Of a stretch of DNA of 64,000 nt, positions 25,914-35,520 are shown in pieces. The DNA comes from an uncultured Bacilli bacterium (GTDB taxonomy: Bacteria > Bacillota_I > Bacilli_A > RF39 > UBA660). The notes under the pieces were generated by a model, which saw only the letters and a program-made list of their open reading frames with translations, made no database searches and had not been told where the DNA came from. The number at the start of each line of letters is the position of its first letter. Within the stretch, counting starts at the first letter, position 1. The position numbers and the translations under genes were made by a program. The stretch is taken from contig CAKPHU010000001.1 of assembly GCA_934162125.1 (NCBI GenBank), positions 1-64,000 of the forward strand, written 5' to 3'.

Positions 25914-26552
25914 TTGAAAATACAAGAGACAGTAAATCAACGTAGAACAAGATTGTTTTTAGAGGCTTGTGCGGAAGAAAATTATGAAGTTTTTGCTTGC
26001 AACTATAATGAAGGCTATGCGGGTTTTAAGATAGGCGAAAACGATACACGTTTATTTAGAATTACAGAAGAATTAAAGAGTCGATATCAAGATAATGTTT
26101 TAGCAGTCTTTAAAAAGAGTGAGACAGATAATTTTGATGGCGTAGTATTTTATTACCGAGGACTTGATGATTTTATAGATAAAGAAGAATTTATGGAAAG
26201 TATTAAAGATTTGATAAGTAGTAGGGTAGTAGACTTTGTAGGTCCTAGTGAAATGATGGAAGCTATCGCATCTAAGTACAGAAAAGTTGCGAAAGATATT
26301 TATTACTTTGAGGATGGATTTAGTGGTAACTATATTTTTCAATTCTTTGGAGCTCGTGTTAAGCCAGAGATTTTTAGAGAATATCTTAATGATGGATTAA
26401 GACCAGGAATGTATGGAAAGCCTGATTATCAAATTATTTTAGATGGTCCTCGTACTCTTAAAAATTTCTTATATGATTCATATCAAGATAAGAGTATGAT
26501 AGATCAGAAAAAGAAGAAAACATTTAAAAAAGAAAAGAGTCCTAAGATTTAG
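25914..26552 (+). CDS. Soluble protein of unknown function
   Basis: A 212-residue protein starting with TTG 25914 behind a strong GGAGGTGAT. No signal or membrane helix; mixed alpha/beta composition, with a basic C-terminal tail (KKKKTFKKEKSPK). It follows tdk by 17 bases, so probably co-transcribed. I cannot assign a family. Its stop lies within a terminator shared with the convergent yigZ. Confidence 0.75.
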   Translation: MKIQETVNQRRTRLFLEACAEENYEVFACNYNEGYAGFKIGENDTRLFRITEELKSRYQDNVLAVFKKSETDNFDGVVFYYRGLDDFIDKEEFMESIKDLISSRVVDFVGPSEMMEAIASKYRKVAKDIYYFEDGFSGNYIFQFFGARVKPEIFREYLNDGLRPGMYGKPDYQIILDGPRTLKNFLYDSYQDKSMIDQKKKKTFKKEKSPKI

Positions 26553-26560
26553 GACTCTTC
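26533..26560. terminator. Shared bidirectional terminator with both stop codons inside
   Basis: A perfect 11-bp stem AAGAGTCCTAA / TTAGGACTCTT with a 3-base loop. The stop codons of the + gene (26550-26552) and the - gene (26549-26551) both lie in the right arm. Confidence 0.88.
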
Positions 26561-27124
26561 TATTGTTGTTTCAGATATTATTTTAGGATTATAAGCACTT
26601 AGTTTTGGATAGAATGTGGTTGGTATTTTGATTAGATAAGTTATAGTATCACCATATTCTTTTTTAATAATTAATTGATCTTTAAGAAGATAATCTAAGT
26701 TTTTTGTTTGATCATAATTAATAGTTAGTTCTATTTCATAAGCTTGTATAAGATTTACTACTTGGACTTTTTCAAAAGTGCTGGTTAAGGATTTGGTGTA
26801 GGCTCTTACAAGTCCTGAGGCTCCTAATTTGATACCACCAAAATAACGTATAGTTACAGCTAAGATGTTTGTTAGTTCATTTTTTAAGAGGACATTTAGC
26901 ATAGGAAGACCAGCAGTACCACCAGGTTCGCCATCATCACTTGATTTCATATCTTTATCTAGAATCCAGGCATAACAATGATGAGTAGCGTCAGGATATT
27001 CTTCTTTTAATTTTTCTAAGTATAAATTTATTTCATTTGGAGAAGATATTTTAAAAAGATAAGTAATGAATTTGGAGTTTTTAATTACTAGTTCACTCAT
27101 TATATTTTCTTTAATAGTTTTCAT
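26549..27124 (-). CDS. yigZ: YigZ/IMPACT family protein (UPF0029)
   Basis: A 191-residue protein with the N-terminal UPF0029 domain: NSKFITYLF, ATHHCYAWILD, SSDDGEPGGTAGLPML and VTIRYFGGIKLGASGLVRAY, the strongest family blocks. The C-terminal DUF1949-like ferredoxin fold follows from about 130. Eukaryotic IMPACT regulates GCN2; the bacterial role is uncertain. AGGTGAT precedes the ATG. Confidence 0.94.
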   Translation of the reverse strand: MKTIKENIMSELVIKNSKFITYLFKISSPNEINLYLEKLKEEYPDATHHCYAWILDKDMKSSDDGEPGGTAGLPMLNVLLKNELTNILAVTIRYFGGIKLGASGLVRAYTKSLTSTFEKVQVVNLIQAYEIELTINYDQTKNLDYLLKDQLIIKKEYGDTITYLIKIPTTFYPKLSAYNPKIISETTIEES

Positions 27125-27207
27125 GTGATCACCTAATTATATTATAAGATATTTTATAGATTATTACTAGAAGTTGTGTTATAATTTGTTAACAGGGGAG
27201 AGATAAT

Positions 27208-28377
27208 ATGTTTAGAAGAAAAAAAGAAGAAAAAATTGATGTTAATAGTTTGAATCAGATCTTAGCTATTGGCAGTAGATTATCTAAGATGATTTATTTT
27301 GTTTCTATTATTGCGATAATATTACTAGGAATATATGTACTTAGGGAACTTAAGATTCTAGTATTTTTAAAAGAACTTTTAGTAGTCTTATCACCAATAT
27401 TTATTGGGTTCTTAATAGCCTGGTTGTGTGATCCGATTGTGAAGTTTTTACAGAAGAGAAAGATACCAAGATTTGTAGCTTGTCTTATTGTTTATTTAGT
27501 TTTACTTGGTATTATTGTAATGATTTTTTACTTGTTCTTACCAACTTTGATTCGTCAAATTGGGGACTTTGTAGCGACAATGCCAGATATTTTAAAAGAT
27601 TTAAAAGTACTTGGCAATAAGTTCTTTGATACATTTAATGGAACTGGTATTGATGTTAAATCTATTCAGGAACAAGTATACGAAGCAGTTGAAACCTTTG
27701 GTATGCAGTTAACTACTAATTTACCTAATACAATAATTAATGTTTCTAAAAGCGTTATTTCGTCAGGGGTTAATTTTGCACTTGGACTTATGATTGGATT
27801 TTATATTTTATTTGATTTTGATAAAATTAATAAAACAATTAAAGATAATTTACCTAGTTCATGGCAAGATAATTATATGGACTTAACTGGAAGAATTAAT
27901 TCATCATTACGTAGTTATGTTCAAGGCGTGTTCTTAGTAATGTTTTTAGTATTTATTACACAAAGTATAGGACTTACTTTAGCGGGACTTAAAGCTCCAT
28001 TACTTTTTGCATTATTCTGTGCAGTTACAGATATTATTCCATACTTTGGACCATATATAGGAGCACTTCCTGCTGTATTAGTTGGATTTACAATATCACC
28101 AGCTGTTGGAATATTCTGTATTATTTCAATTGTAGTGGTACAATTATTAGAAAATAATTTCTATCAACCACTTATAATGAGTCATACTATGAAATTACAT
28201 CCTGTAATAATTATTATTAGTCTATTGATTTTCCAACATTTTTTTGGTATCATAGGAATGGTAGTAGCTACTCCAGTAGTTGCTTGTTTAAAAGTTATAT
28301 TTACGTTTATTGATGAGAAGTTCCATTTTATGGATTTACTTGTTAGACGTAGTGAAGATTTAGAAGATGTTGATTAA
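27208..28377 (+). CDS. AI-2E transporter/PerM family permease
   Basis: A 389-residue polytopic membrane protein of the AI-2E/UPF0118 family (YtvI/PerM type), with hydrophobic segments around 28-50, 58-78, 85-112, 180-205 and 238-365. Typical blocks are LSPIFIGFLIAWLCDPIV, FALFCAVTDIIPYFGPYIGA and FFGIIGMVVATPVVA. Members export small molecules or ions; the substrate is unknown. A TGT-TATAAT promoter lies at about 27176. Confidence 0.92.
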   Translation: MFRRKKEEKIDVNSLNQILAIGSRLSKMIYFVSIIAIILLGIYVLRELKILVFLKELLVVLSPIFIGFLIAWLCDPIVKFLQKRKIPRFVACLIVYLVLLGIIVMIFYLFLPTLIRQIGDFVATMPDILKDLKVLGNKFFDTFNGTGIDVKSIQEQVYEAVETFGMQLTTNLPNTIINVSKSVISSGVNFALGLMIGFYILFDFDKINKTIKDNLPSSWQDNYMDLTGRINSSLRSYVQGVFLVMFLVFITQSIGLTLAGLKAPLLFALFCAVTDIIPYFGPYIGALPAVLVGFTISPAVGIFCIISIVVVQLLENNFYQPLIMSHTMKLHPVIIIISLLIFQHFFGIIGMVVATPVVACLKVIFTFIDEKFHFMDLLVRRSEDLEDVD

Positions 28378-28380
28378 AGA

Positions 28381-28540
28381 TAAGTACTTAAACTTCTTAC
28401 TAGAGAGTTAGTAGATGGTGAAAGCTAACATATAAGTTTGAGGAAGCTACTTTAGGAGTCTTGTCGGGAGACCGTTATTGAAATTAAGACCAGATAGGAT
28501 GGTACCGGACTTTGTCCTCCTATTATGGTCTTTTATTTGT
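28381..28540 (+). promoter_or_regulatory. T-box riboswitch with Ala (GCU) specifier
   Basis: A T-box leader upstream of a kinase-kinase-alaS-holA operon. Visible parts are a stem I base AAGTA / TACTT, the AGAGAG (28402-28407) and GATGGTGAAA elements, a specifier loop with GCT at 28446-28448 followed by A, and the T-box core TGGTACC at 28500-28506. The terminator GACCA...ATAGGA / TCCTAT...TGGTC (28487-28529) ends in TTTT. The Ala codon agrees with alaS in the operon. Uncharged tRNA-Ala should stabilise the antiterminator and raise expression. Confidence 0.9.
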
Positions 28541-28554
28541 ATAGGAGGAGAAAT

Positions 28555-29103
28555 ATGAAAATTTTTATTATAGGTGGTAGTGCGTTGAGTGGAAAAAATA
28601 CTTTTGGAAATTGTCTTAGAGAGGAACTTAAGAAATATGGGTATAAACCTTGTGTAATGCGTTTAACAGAGCCTTTATATGCCTATGCACGTAATTATTT
28701 TGAGTGGAATGAACATAGTACAGAAAAGCCTAGAGAGTTCTTACAAAGAATGGGTGTAGAAATAATTAAAGAGAAACTACATAAAAATTTCTTTTTAATT
28801 GATCGTACTTGTGAAGATATTGAGATTCTTAGTACTTTCTTTGATGCTTTTATTATTACTGATGGAAGACTTATTGTAGAATTTGAGGAATTTAAGAAGA
28901 GATTTGATAATGTTACAACAATAAAGATCGAACGTGATGACTTTGATAATGGTTTAAGTGAAAGTGAAAAGAATCATATCACAGAACGTGAATTAGTTGA
29001 CTATACTGATTTTGACTATATTGTTAAGAACAAAGACTTTGATGATTTAGCATATGCGGCAGCAGAGATTGTTGCGGATGTGGAGGACAATGTAGATGAA
29101 TAA
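28555..29103 (+). CDS. P-loop kinase, deoxynucleoside-monophosphate-kinase-like
   Basis: A 182-residue P-loop protein: Walker A GGSALSGKNT near the N-terminus, then LQRMGVEIIKEKL and IITDGRLIVEFEEF, a layout like phage-type dNMP kinases. The exact substrate is not readable. The start is ATG 28555 with AGGAGGAG; an upstream ATG at 28525 lies in the T-box terminator. It is the first gene under the Ala T-box and overlaps the next kinase by 8 bases. Confidence 0.75.
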   Translation: MKIFIIGGSALSGKNTFGNCLREELKKYGYKPCVMRLTEPLYAYARNYFEWNEHSTEKPREFLQRMGVEIIKEKLHKNFFLIDRTCEDIEILSTFFDAFIITDGRLIVEFEEFKKRFDNVTTIKIERDDFDNGLSESEKNHITERELVDYTDFDYIVKNKDFDDLAYAAAEIVADVEDNVDE

Positions 29104-29635
29104 GTTAGTAGCGATTGTAGGAATGGCAGGATCTGGTAAGAGTGTCATTACTGAATACTTAGAAAATGAAGGCTGGAATAAAGTATATTTTGGTGGAGCA
29201 ATTATGGCAAAACTAGAAGAAGAAAATATTCCTCTTACGCCTGAAAATGAAAAGAAGATGAGGGAAGACGTACGTAAACAATATGGGATGGCGGCAGTCG
29301 CGGTACTTTTAGAAGATAAAATAAGAAAAGCAGTAGAAGAAAAGGATACAGTTTTAGATGGACTTTATTCATGGGATGAGTATGTTTATTTAAAGAAGTC
29401 TTTTCCAGAACTTATTTTAGTTTGTGTTTGCTGCGACAAGAAAAAGCGATATGAACGTATTGCGGTTAGACCATTTAGACCATTTAATAGTGAAGAGATT
29501 GTTACTCGTGATGTGTCTGAAATAGAGAATTTAGCTAAAGGTGGTCCAATTGCTTATGCAGATTACTATATTTTAAATAATGGAGATAAAGATGGAGTAA
29601 TTCTTCGCTTAGAGGAGATACTCAAAGAGTTGTAG
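29096..29635 (+). CDS. P-loop NMP-kinase-like protein (dephospho-CoA kinase/UPF0200-like)
   Basis: A 179-residue P-loop protein opening VAIVGMAGSGKSVITEYL. The following YFGGAIMAKLEEE and REDVRKQYGMAAVAVLL blocks recall dephospho-CoA-kinase-like and UPF0200 proteins; VLDGLYSWDEYVYLKK would carry the Walker B region. Substrate unknown. It overlaps the preceding kinase and ends 11 bases before alaS. Confidence 0.75.
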   Translation: MNKLVAIVGMAGSGKSVITEYLENEGWNKVYFGGAIMAKLEEENIPLTPENEKKMREDVRKQYGMAAVAVLLEDKIRKAVEEKDTVLDGLYSWDEYVYLKKSFPELILVCVCCDKKKRYERIAVRPFRPFNSEEIVTRDVSEIENLAKGGPIAYADYYILNNGDKDGVILRLEEILKEL

Positions 29636-29646
29636 GAGGTATAATT

Positions 29647-32340
29647 ATGAAATATATGAGTCATGATGACATACGAAAGACATGGTTTGATTTTTTTACT
29701 AAACATGGCCATAAAAAAATAGAGAGTGCACCATTAGTACCTATTAATGATGATAGCTTGTTATGGGTTAACGCTGGTGTTACACCATTAAAAAAATACT
29801 TTGATGGTACTGAAGTACCGGATTGTAGAAGACTTACTAGTATTCAAAAATGTATTAGAACTAATGATATTGAGAATGTTGGAGTTACAAAGAGACATCA
29901 AACATTTTTTGAGATGATGGGAAACTTTTCAGTAGGAGATTATTTTAAAGAAGAAGCTATTGAATTTTCTTATGAATTACTTACTAGTCCTGAATATTTT
30001 GGAATAGATAAAGATTTATTATATGTGACAGTTTATTCAACTGATGATGTAGCAAGAGATAAATGGGTTGATGTTGGGATTAGTCCATCTCATGTAGTTA
30101 GACTTAAAGAAAATTTCTGGGAAATTGGAGAAGGACCTTGTGGACCTGATTCCGAAATATTCTTTGATAGAGGAGAAAAGTACGATCCTGATGGTGATGC
30201 CCTAGAAAAATTTAAGAAAGATGAAGACCAGGAACGTTATGTAGAAATTTGGAATAACGTATTTAGTCAATTTAATTCTAAAGATGGTGTTCCAAGGGAA
30301 GAATATAAGGAACTACCTAGTAAAAATATTGATACAGGTGCAGGTCTTGAAAGATGGTGTTGTATTTTTCAAGGAGTTGATTCTAACTTTGAGACAGATT
30401 TATTTAAACCAATTCTTAAACATATAGAAGAACTTGGAAAAGAAAAATATGAAGGACAAAAAGAGTATAAAGTTATAGCTGATCATATTCGTGCAATTAC
30501 ATTTGCTTTAGCAGATGGAGCAAGTTTTGAGAATGTTGGTCGTGGATATGTTTTACGTAGATTACTTAGAAGAAGTGTTCGTTTTGGTAAACAAAAAGGG
30601 ATAGAATGTCCATTTATGTATAAGATTGTTTCTGATGTAGTTGATACAATGAAAGAAGCTTATCCATATTTAGTTGAAAAGAGAGCACTTATTGAGACTC
30701 TTGTTTTAGAAGAAGAAAAATTATTCTTAAAGACTTTGGAAGCTGGAGAAAAACGTTTAAAAGAACTTATGGATAGTTCACTTGATAAAATGATTAGTGG
30801 CGAAGATGCTTTTAAATTATATGATACTTATGGTTTCCCATTTGAACTTACTTTAGAATATCTTACAGAAAAGGGATTTAGTGTTTCTAGAGAAGAATTT
30901 GATAAGTGTATGGAAGCTCAAAAAGATATGGCTAGACGTAACACAAAGAATAAGAGTGCAATGGCTAGTCAAAAGAAAGTATTACTTGATTTTAAAGACA
31001 AAAGTGAGTTTGTTTATGGACTATATCGTTTAAAGAGTAAAGTAATAGCTATTTTCTCTAAAGATGAAATTATTCCTTATTGTGATCATGATTGCTATAT
31101 AGCACTTGATAGAACTTGTTTTTATGCTGAAAGTGGTGGACAAGTTAGTGATACAGGTATGATTATTAGTAGTGCTTTTAAAGCTCGTGTAATTGATGTT
31201 TTTAAGGCTCCTAATGGGCAACATATTCATAAAGTTAAATTACTTGATGGAGCTATTAGTATTGACGATGAATGTGAGACTATTTTAGATAAAGATAGAC
31301 GTGAGAGAATTGAAGTTAATCATTCTTGTGTTCATATTTTACAATATTCATTACAGCAAGTTGTATCTGGTTCTATTAAACAGGCTGGTAGCTATGTAGA
31401 TGATGATAAACTTAGATTTGACTTTACTTATACAGGTAAGATGACTGATGATAAAGTATTAGAAGTTGAAAAGTTCGCAAAAGATATGATTAGTAAGAAC
31501 TTGATTGTTTCAACAGAAATAATGCCATTAGATAAGGCTAAGCAACTTGGAGCAATGGCTTTATTTGGAGAAAAGTATGGAGAAAAAGTACGTGTTGTTA
31601 AGATTGGTAAATCAATAGAGTTATGTGGTGGTACACATACTTCTAATACAAAACTAGTTGGAGATTTCGCAATATTTTCTTTAGAAAGCAAAGGAAGCAA
31701 CGTTTATAGAATAGAAGCTGCGACAGGACCTAAAGTTGAAAAGAATATGTTAGAAGTAGTTAAACCATATCATGACGAAGTAGTTAAACTTTTGGTTAAA
31801 GCTAAATCTATATTAGAAAGTGCTAAAGAAGAAGGTATTAAATTAGATTTTGAAGTAGATATTAATAATGATAAACCATCTTCTTATAAAGACTTAATCT
31901 TTAGTAAAAATGAGCTTGGTTATGTTCAACAAGAAGTACGTGATTTAGAAAAGAAGTACTTTGATTTAAGAGAAAAGAAATCTTTAGAGAATCTTGGTAT
32001 TTACGAAGAACATATTAAGAACTATAATGGTACTTTAGGATGTGTAATGGAAGTTAATAATAAAGACGTTAACTTACTTAAAGCTATTGCAGATAGTTTA
32101 ATTCAAATTATGGATGGAGGAGTTGTTTTCTTCATAAATATTAAACCAGACAATAGTGTTAATTTCATTTGCCGTAGTAAGAGTGGACTTCATGCTGGAT
32201 TGTTAGTTAAAGATGCATCAATTATTTCTGGAGGTAATGGAGGAGGTAGTCCAACATTTGCTCAAGGTGGAGGTAAGACAATTACACATTTAAAAGAAAT
32301 AATTCAGAATGTTGAGAAAGCTATAGAAGATGAAAAATAA
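29647..32340 (+). CDS. alaS: Alanine--tRNA ligase
   Basis: An 897-residue class II synthetase charging tRNA-Ala. The catalytic domain has RRLTSIQKCIRTNDIENVG and FFEMMGNFSVGDYFK; the editing domain has the zinc motif as HSCVH plus CGGTH (ELCGGTHTSNT), and the C-terminal C-Ala ends with the Gly-rich GGNGGGSPTFAQGGG. AGGAGG precedes ATG 29647. Controlled by the Ala T-box; the stop overlaps the holA start. Confidence 0.97.
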   Translation: MKYMSHDDIRKTWFDFFTKHGHKKIESAPLVPINDDSLLWVNAGVTPLKKYFDGTEVPDCRRLTSIQKCIRTNDIENVGVTKRHQTFFEMMGNFSVGDYFKEEAIEFSYELLTSPEYFGIDKDLLYVTVYSTDDVARDKWVDVGISPSHVVRLKENFWEIGEGPCGPDSEIFFDRGEKYDPDGDALEKFKKDEDQERYVEIWNNVFSQFNSKDGVPREEYKELPSKNIDTGAGLERWCCIFQGVDSNFETDLFKPILKHIEELGKEKYEGQKEYKVIADHIRAITFALADGASFENVGRGYVLRRLLRRSVRFGKQKGIECPFMYKIVSDVVDTMKEAYPYLVEKRALIETLVLEEEKLFLKTLEAGEKRLKELMDSSLDKMISGEDAFKLYDTYGFPFELTLEYLTEKGFSVSREEFDKCMEAQKDMARRNTKNKSAMASQKKVLLDFKDKSEFVYGLYRLKSKVIAIFSKDEIIPYCDHDCYIALDRTCFYAESGGQVSDTGMIISSAFKARVIDVFKAPNGQHIHKVKLLDGAISIDDECETILDKDRRERIEVNHSCVHILQYSLQQVVSGSIKQAGSYVDDDKLRFDFTYTGKMTDDKVLEVEKFAKDMISKNLIVSTEIMPLDKAKQLGAMALFGEKYGEKVRVVKIGKSIELCGGTHTSNTKLVGDFAIFSLESKGSNVYRIEAATGPKVEKNMLEVVKPYHDEVVKLLVKAKSILESAKEEGIKLDFEVDINNDKPSSYKDLIFSKNELGYVQQEVRDLEKKYFDLREKKSLENLGIYEEHIKNYNGTLGCVMEVNNKDVNLLKAIADSLIQIMDGGVVFFINIKPDNSVNFICRSKSGLHAGLLVKDASIISGGNGGGSPTFAQGGGKTITHLKEIIQNVEKAIEDEK

Positions 32341-33280
32341 TAATTTATTTGAAGACATAGATGATATTAGTTTTAGACTTAAATTAAAAGAGATGATGAA
32401 GGAGTCCTCTTTTAAAGATTGCAGTGTTAGTACTTATCAAATGGATGAAAATGATTTAGATAAAGTACTAGAAGATTTAGATACTTATAGTCTTTTTGGA
32501 GATAAGAAAGTTATAGTTATGAAGAATATTGAAAAGATTAACTATGATAATAATAAGAACTATTTAGAAAGATTTTTAAAGTATTTAGATAATTCAAAAG
32601 AAGATAACCTTTTAGTAATGACTATTAATAAGAGCGGTAGTAATAATAGTGAAATTAAGAAATTTATAAAAGAAGTTAAAAAGAGAGTTAATACTATTAC
32701 ATATAAAGTTGATAGTGATACTTTAATTAAAAATTTATTAAAAGGTTATAAATTAGAAACAGGAGTTATTAAATTAATTAGTAGTAAGTGTTTAGATGAT
32801 CTTGATAGTATTAAGAATGAATGTTTAAAGTTAAAAGATTATAAAGATAATGATAAAAATATTACAGTCGATGATGTTAATTTACTGGTGGAGAAAAGAT
32901 TTGGAGATCCTAGTGAAGCAACATTTGATTTTAATAGAGCTTTAGCAGAAAATGATAAGAAACAGGCTTTAAAATTATGGAGAGAACTACTTAATTATCA
33001 GAATATTGAACCTTTAGAATTAATTGGTTTAATTGGTAGTCAATTCAGAATAATGTATCAAGTTAAGTTATTGGAAAATGAAGGTATGAGTAATAATGAG
33101 ATTGCAAGGATTTTAGAAGCTCATCCCTATAGAATTACTAAGACTAGGGAACTTACTAAGTATTATAATTTAGATGATATTGGAGATATTATTGTAGCAC
33201 TAGCTAAAGTTGATTTAGATATTAAGACTACTAGTTGTAATCCAATTGATATGTTAGAAATGTTTATATTAAATATATAG
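32330..33280 (+). CDS. holA: DNA polymerase III subunit delta
   Basis: A 316-residue clamp-loader delta subunit (AAA+ without ATP binding) that opens the beta clamp. The N-terminal half has DLDTYSLFGDKKVIVMKNIE, and the collar domain has EPLELIGLIGSQFRIMYQVK, typical of HolA/YqeN. It overlaps alaS by 11 bases. Confidence 0.9.
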   Translation: MKNNNLFEDIDDISFRLKLKEMMKESSFKDCSVSTYQMDENDLDKVLEDLDTYSLFGDKKVIVMKNIEKINYDNNKNYLERFLKYLDNSKEDNLLVMTINKSGSNNSEIKKFIKEVKKRVNTITYKVDSDTLIKNLLKGYKLETGVIKLISSKCLDDLDSIKNECLKLKDYKDNDKNITVDDVNLLVEKRFGDPSEATFDFNRALAENDKKQALKLWRELLNYQNIEPLELIGLIGSQFRIMYQVKLLENEGMSNNEIARILEAHPYRITKTRELTKYYNLDDIGDIIVALAKVDLDIKTTSCNPIDMLEMFILNI

Positions 33281-33285
33281 ATAAA

Positions 33286-33315
33286 GAAAAAATAGCTGTT
33301 TGGCTATTTTTTTGT
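33286..33315. terminator. Bidirectional terminator holA / rarA
   Basis: AAAAATAGC / GCTATTTTT with a 6-base loop, flanked by A and T tracts. The rarA stop lies in the right arm. Confidence 0.83.
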
Positions 33316-34527
33316 GTTGTTTTTAATTTTTTCTAGACGTTCATAGATTTCTTTTATTTGTTTTTCATATCCTATATCTTTAGGGGTATAGTACTTTTTA
33401 TTTTTTAGTTTATCAGGTAAATATTGTTGAACAACATAAGCACCTTTATAATCATGAGGATATTTATAGTCTTCAGAGTCTGTTTTTATATGAGATGGAA
33501 TAGATCCAACATTACCATTTTCAATATCTTCTAGAGCTTTATCAAAGGCGACATGAGCTGTATTACTTTTAGGAGATAGAGCCATTTCAGCAACTATTGT
33601 TCCAATGGGTATTCTGGCTTCTGGTAGACCAACACGAAGAGCAGCATTAATAGCGGAATCTAGTCTTGGACCAATTGCAGGATTTGCTAGACCAATATCT
33701 TCATAAGCTATAACAGATAATCTTCTAAAAAGAGAATCTAAATCTTCTTCATAGACTAATCTAGCAGCGTAGTGTAGGGCAGCATCAACGTCACTTCCAC
33801 GGATTGATTTTTGTAATCCTGATAATACGTCATAATGGCCATCACCATTTTTATCAGAGAAAAAAACTGGTTTACTATTGATAAGACGTATTTTATCTTC
33901 GTTTACTTTTTTATCGTCTGTAGAGTAGTAAGATATTTCTAGGAGATTATAAGCATATCTTAAGTCATTTCCAGAGAGTTTAGCAATCAATTTAATACTT
34001 TTATCATCTATTTCTATATCGGGCAAATAAGGGCTTTTTACGGCCTTTTTTAGGCCTTCTATAATATCAGATGTTTCTAATTCATGTAATTCAAATAATT
34101 GACATCTACTTCTAATAGCTGGATTTATAGCATGATAAGGATTAGATGTTGTCATACCTACTAAAGTAATAAGACCTGATTCTAGAGCTGGTAAAAGTAT
34201 ATCTTGTTTATCTTTATTAAGACGATGAATTTCATCTAGAATAAGAATAAGTCCATCATACATTTTAGCTTCTTCTATAACAATATCTAGATCTTTTTTA
34301 GTACTAGTAGTAGCGTTTAACATGCGATATCTTAGATCTAGGTCATTAATCATTGCGGTTGCGATTGAAGTTTTACCAATACCTGGTTTACCATATAATA
34401 TCATAGAAAACATTTTTTTATTTTTAACTAAATTACTTAAAACTTTTCCTTCACCAACTAAGTGTTTTTGTCCTATAATTTCACTTAAGCTTTTAGGAGC
34501 CATTTTAAGTGCTAGAGGTTTATCCAT
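33304..34527 (-). CDS. rarA: Replication-associated recombination protein RarA (MgsA)
   Basis: A 407-residue AAA+ ATPase acting at stalled forks, related to clamp loaders. It shows LSEIIGQKHLVG, Walker A YGKPGIGKTS, Walker B ILDEIHRLNK, sensor GMTTSNPY and the C-terminal tetramerisation domain (RRLSVIAYEDIGLANP). I start at ATG 34527 with GGTGATG; GTG or ATG codons 6-12 bases upstream are possible. Divergent from the xerD-like gene. Confidence 0.94.
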   Translation of the reverse strand: MDKPLALKMAPKSLSEIIGQKHLVGEGKVLSNLVKNKKMFSMILYGKPGIGKTSIATAMINDLDLRYRMLNATTSTKKDLDIVIEEAKMYDGLILILDEIHRLNKDKQDILLPALESGLITLVGMTTSNPYHAINPAIRSRCQLFELHELETSDIIEGLKKAVKSPYLPDIEIDDKSIKLIAKLSGNDLRYAYNLLEISYYSTDDKKVNEDKIRLINSKPVFFSDKNGDGHYDVLSGLQKSIRGSDVDAALHYAARLVYEEDLDSLFRRLSVIAYEDIGLANPAIGPRLDSAINAALRVGLPEARIPIGTIVAEMALSPKSNTAHVAFDKALEDIENGNVGSIPSHIKTDSEDYKYPHDYKGAYVVQQYLPDKLKNKKYYTPKDIGYEKQIKEIYERLEKIKNNTKK

Positions 34528-34618
34528 ATTCATCACCACAATCTATATTTTAACAAAGTATTGAGAAAAAGACTAGAATGTATAAGAGTTTTTTACTATA
34601 ATATAGATAGGTGATAAG

Positions 34619-35518
34619 ATGAAAATAGATACAGCAGTGAATGACTTTATTAATTATTGTATATTTGAAAAAGGTCTTTCGGATAAAACAAGAGAGTCTT
34701 ATCAAAATGATTTAGACGTTTATATGAAGTTTTTGGTGAATAAGGGATGTCTTAATGTTTCTGATATTAGTGATGAGGATATTAGGGAATTTTTAAAGGT
34801 ACGTAGTGAAAAGGAAAAAACTACAACTATTGCTCATAATTTGACGGTTATTAAGAACTTTCATGAGTATTTAGTTAAAGAAGGATTAGTAAAAAAAGAT
34901 GCTTCAGAATTTATTGAGAGGCCTAAGCTTAGAAAAAGTCTACCAAAGACTCTTAGTATGGAGAATGTTGATAAGCTTTTAGATATTGAACTTAAGACGG
35001 TATTTGACTATCGAAATAAAGCTATGTTAGAATTAATGTATGGCACGGGTTTAAGAGTGAGTGAGTTAGTTAATTTGACTGTTAATGATCTGGATTTTAA
35101 TAATTGTCTAATTAGAGTGATGGGGAAGGGGAGTAAAGAAAGAGAAATCCCTTTAGGCGAGTACTCTATTTATTATTTAGGACTTTATTTAGAAAAAAGA
35201 GAAAGTATGTTAAAAAATAGAAACTGTGATAAGTTGTTTTTAAATAATCATGGTCTTGGAATGACTAGACAAGGTTTCTTTAAAAATTTAAAAGAATTAT
35301 TAAGATCTAAGGGATTAAATGAAGATGTTAGTCCACATACTTTAAGACATAGTTTTGCGACTCATTTATTAAATAGAGGTGCTGATTTGAGAAGTATTCA
35401 AGAAATGCTTGGACATTCTGATATATCAACTACTAAAATATATACTCATGTTAGTGATGAAAAAGTAATGAATGACTATAATATGTATCATCCACGTAGT
35501 CATAAAGGAGATGAATAA
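34619..35518 (+). CDS. xerD: Tyrosine recombinase, XerD-like
   Basis: A 299-residue tyrosine recombinase. The N-terminal SAM-like domain (1-100) is followed by a catalytic domain with Arg146 (GTGLRVSEL), Lys in GKGSKEREIPL, His-x-x-Arg in SPHTLRHSFATH, LGHSDIST and nucleophile Tyr about 275 (KIYTHV). Length and blocks fit XerC/XerD, and the position just before deoB matches ripX-drm in Bacillus, favouring XerD. These enzymes resolve chromosome dimers at dif; a dif site lies 3.3 kb downstream at 38802-38829. Confidence 0.92.
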   Translation: MKIDTAVNDFINYCIFEKGLSDKTRESYQNDLDVYMKFLVNKGCLNVSDISDEDIREFLKVRSEKEKTTTIAHNLTVIKNFHEYLVKEGLVKKDASEFIERPKLRKSLPKTLSMENVDKLLDIELKTVFDYRNKAMLELMYGTGLRVSELVNLTVNDLDFNNCLIRVMGKGSKEREIPLGEYSIYYLGLYLEKRESMLKNRNCDKLFLNNHGLGMTRQGFFKNLKELLRSKGLNEDVSPHTLRHSFATHLLNRGADLRSIQEMLGHSDISTTKIYTHVSDEKVMNDYNMYHPRSHKGDE

Positions 35519-35520
35519 TT

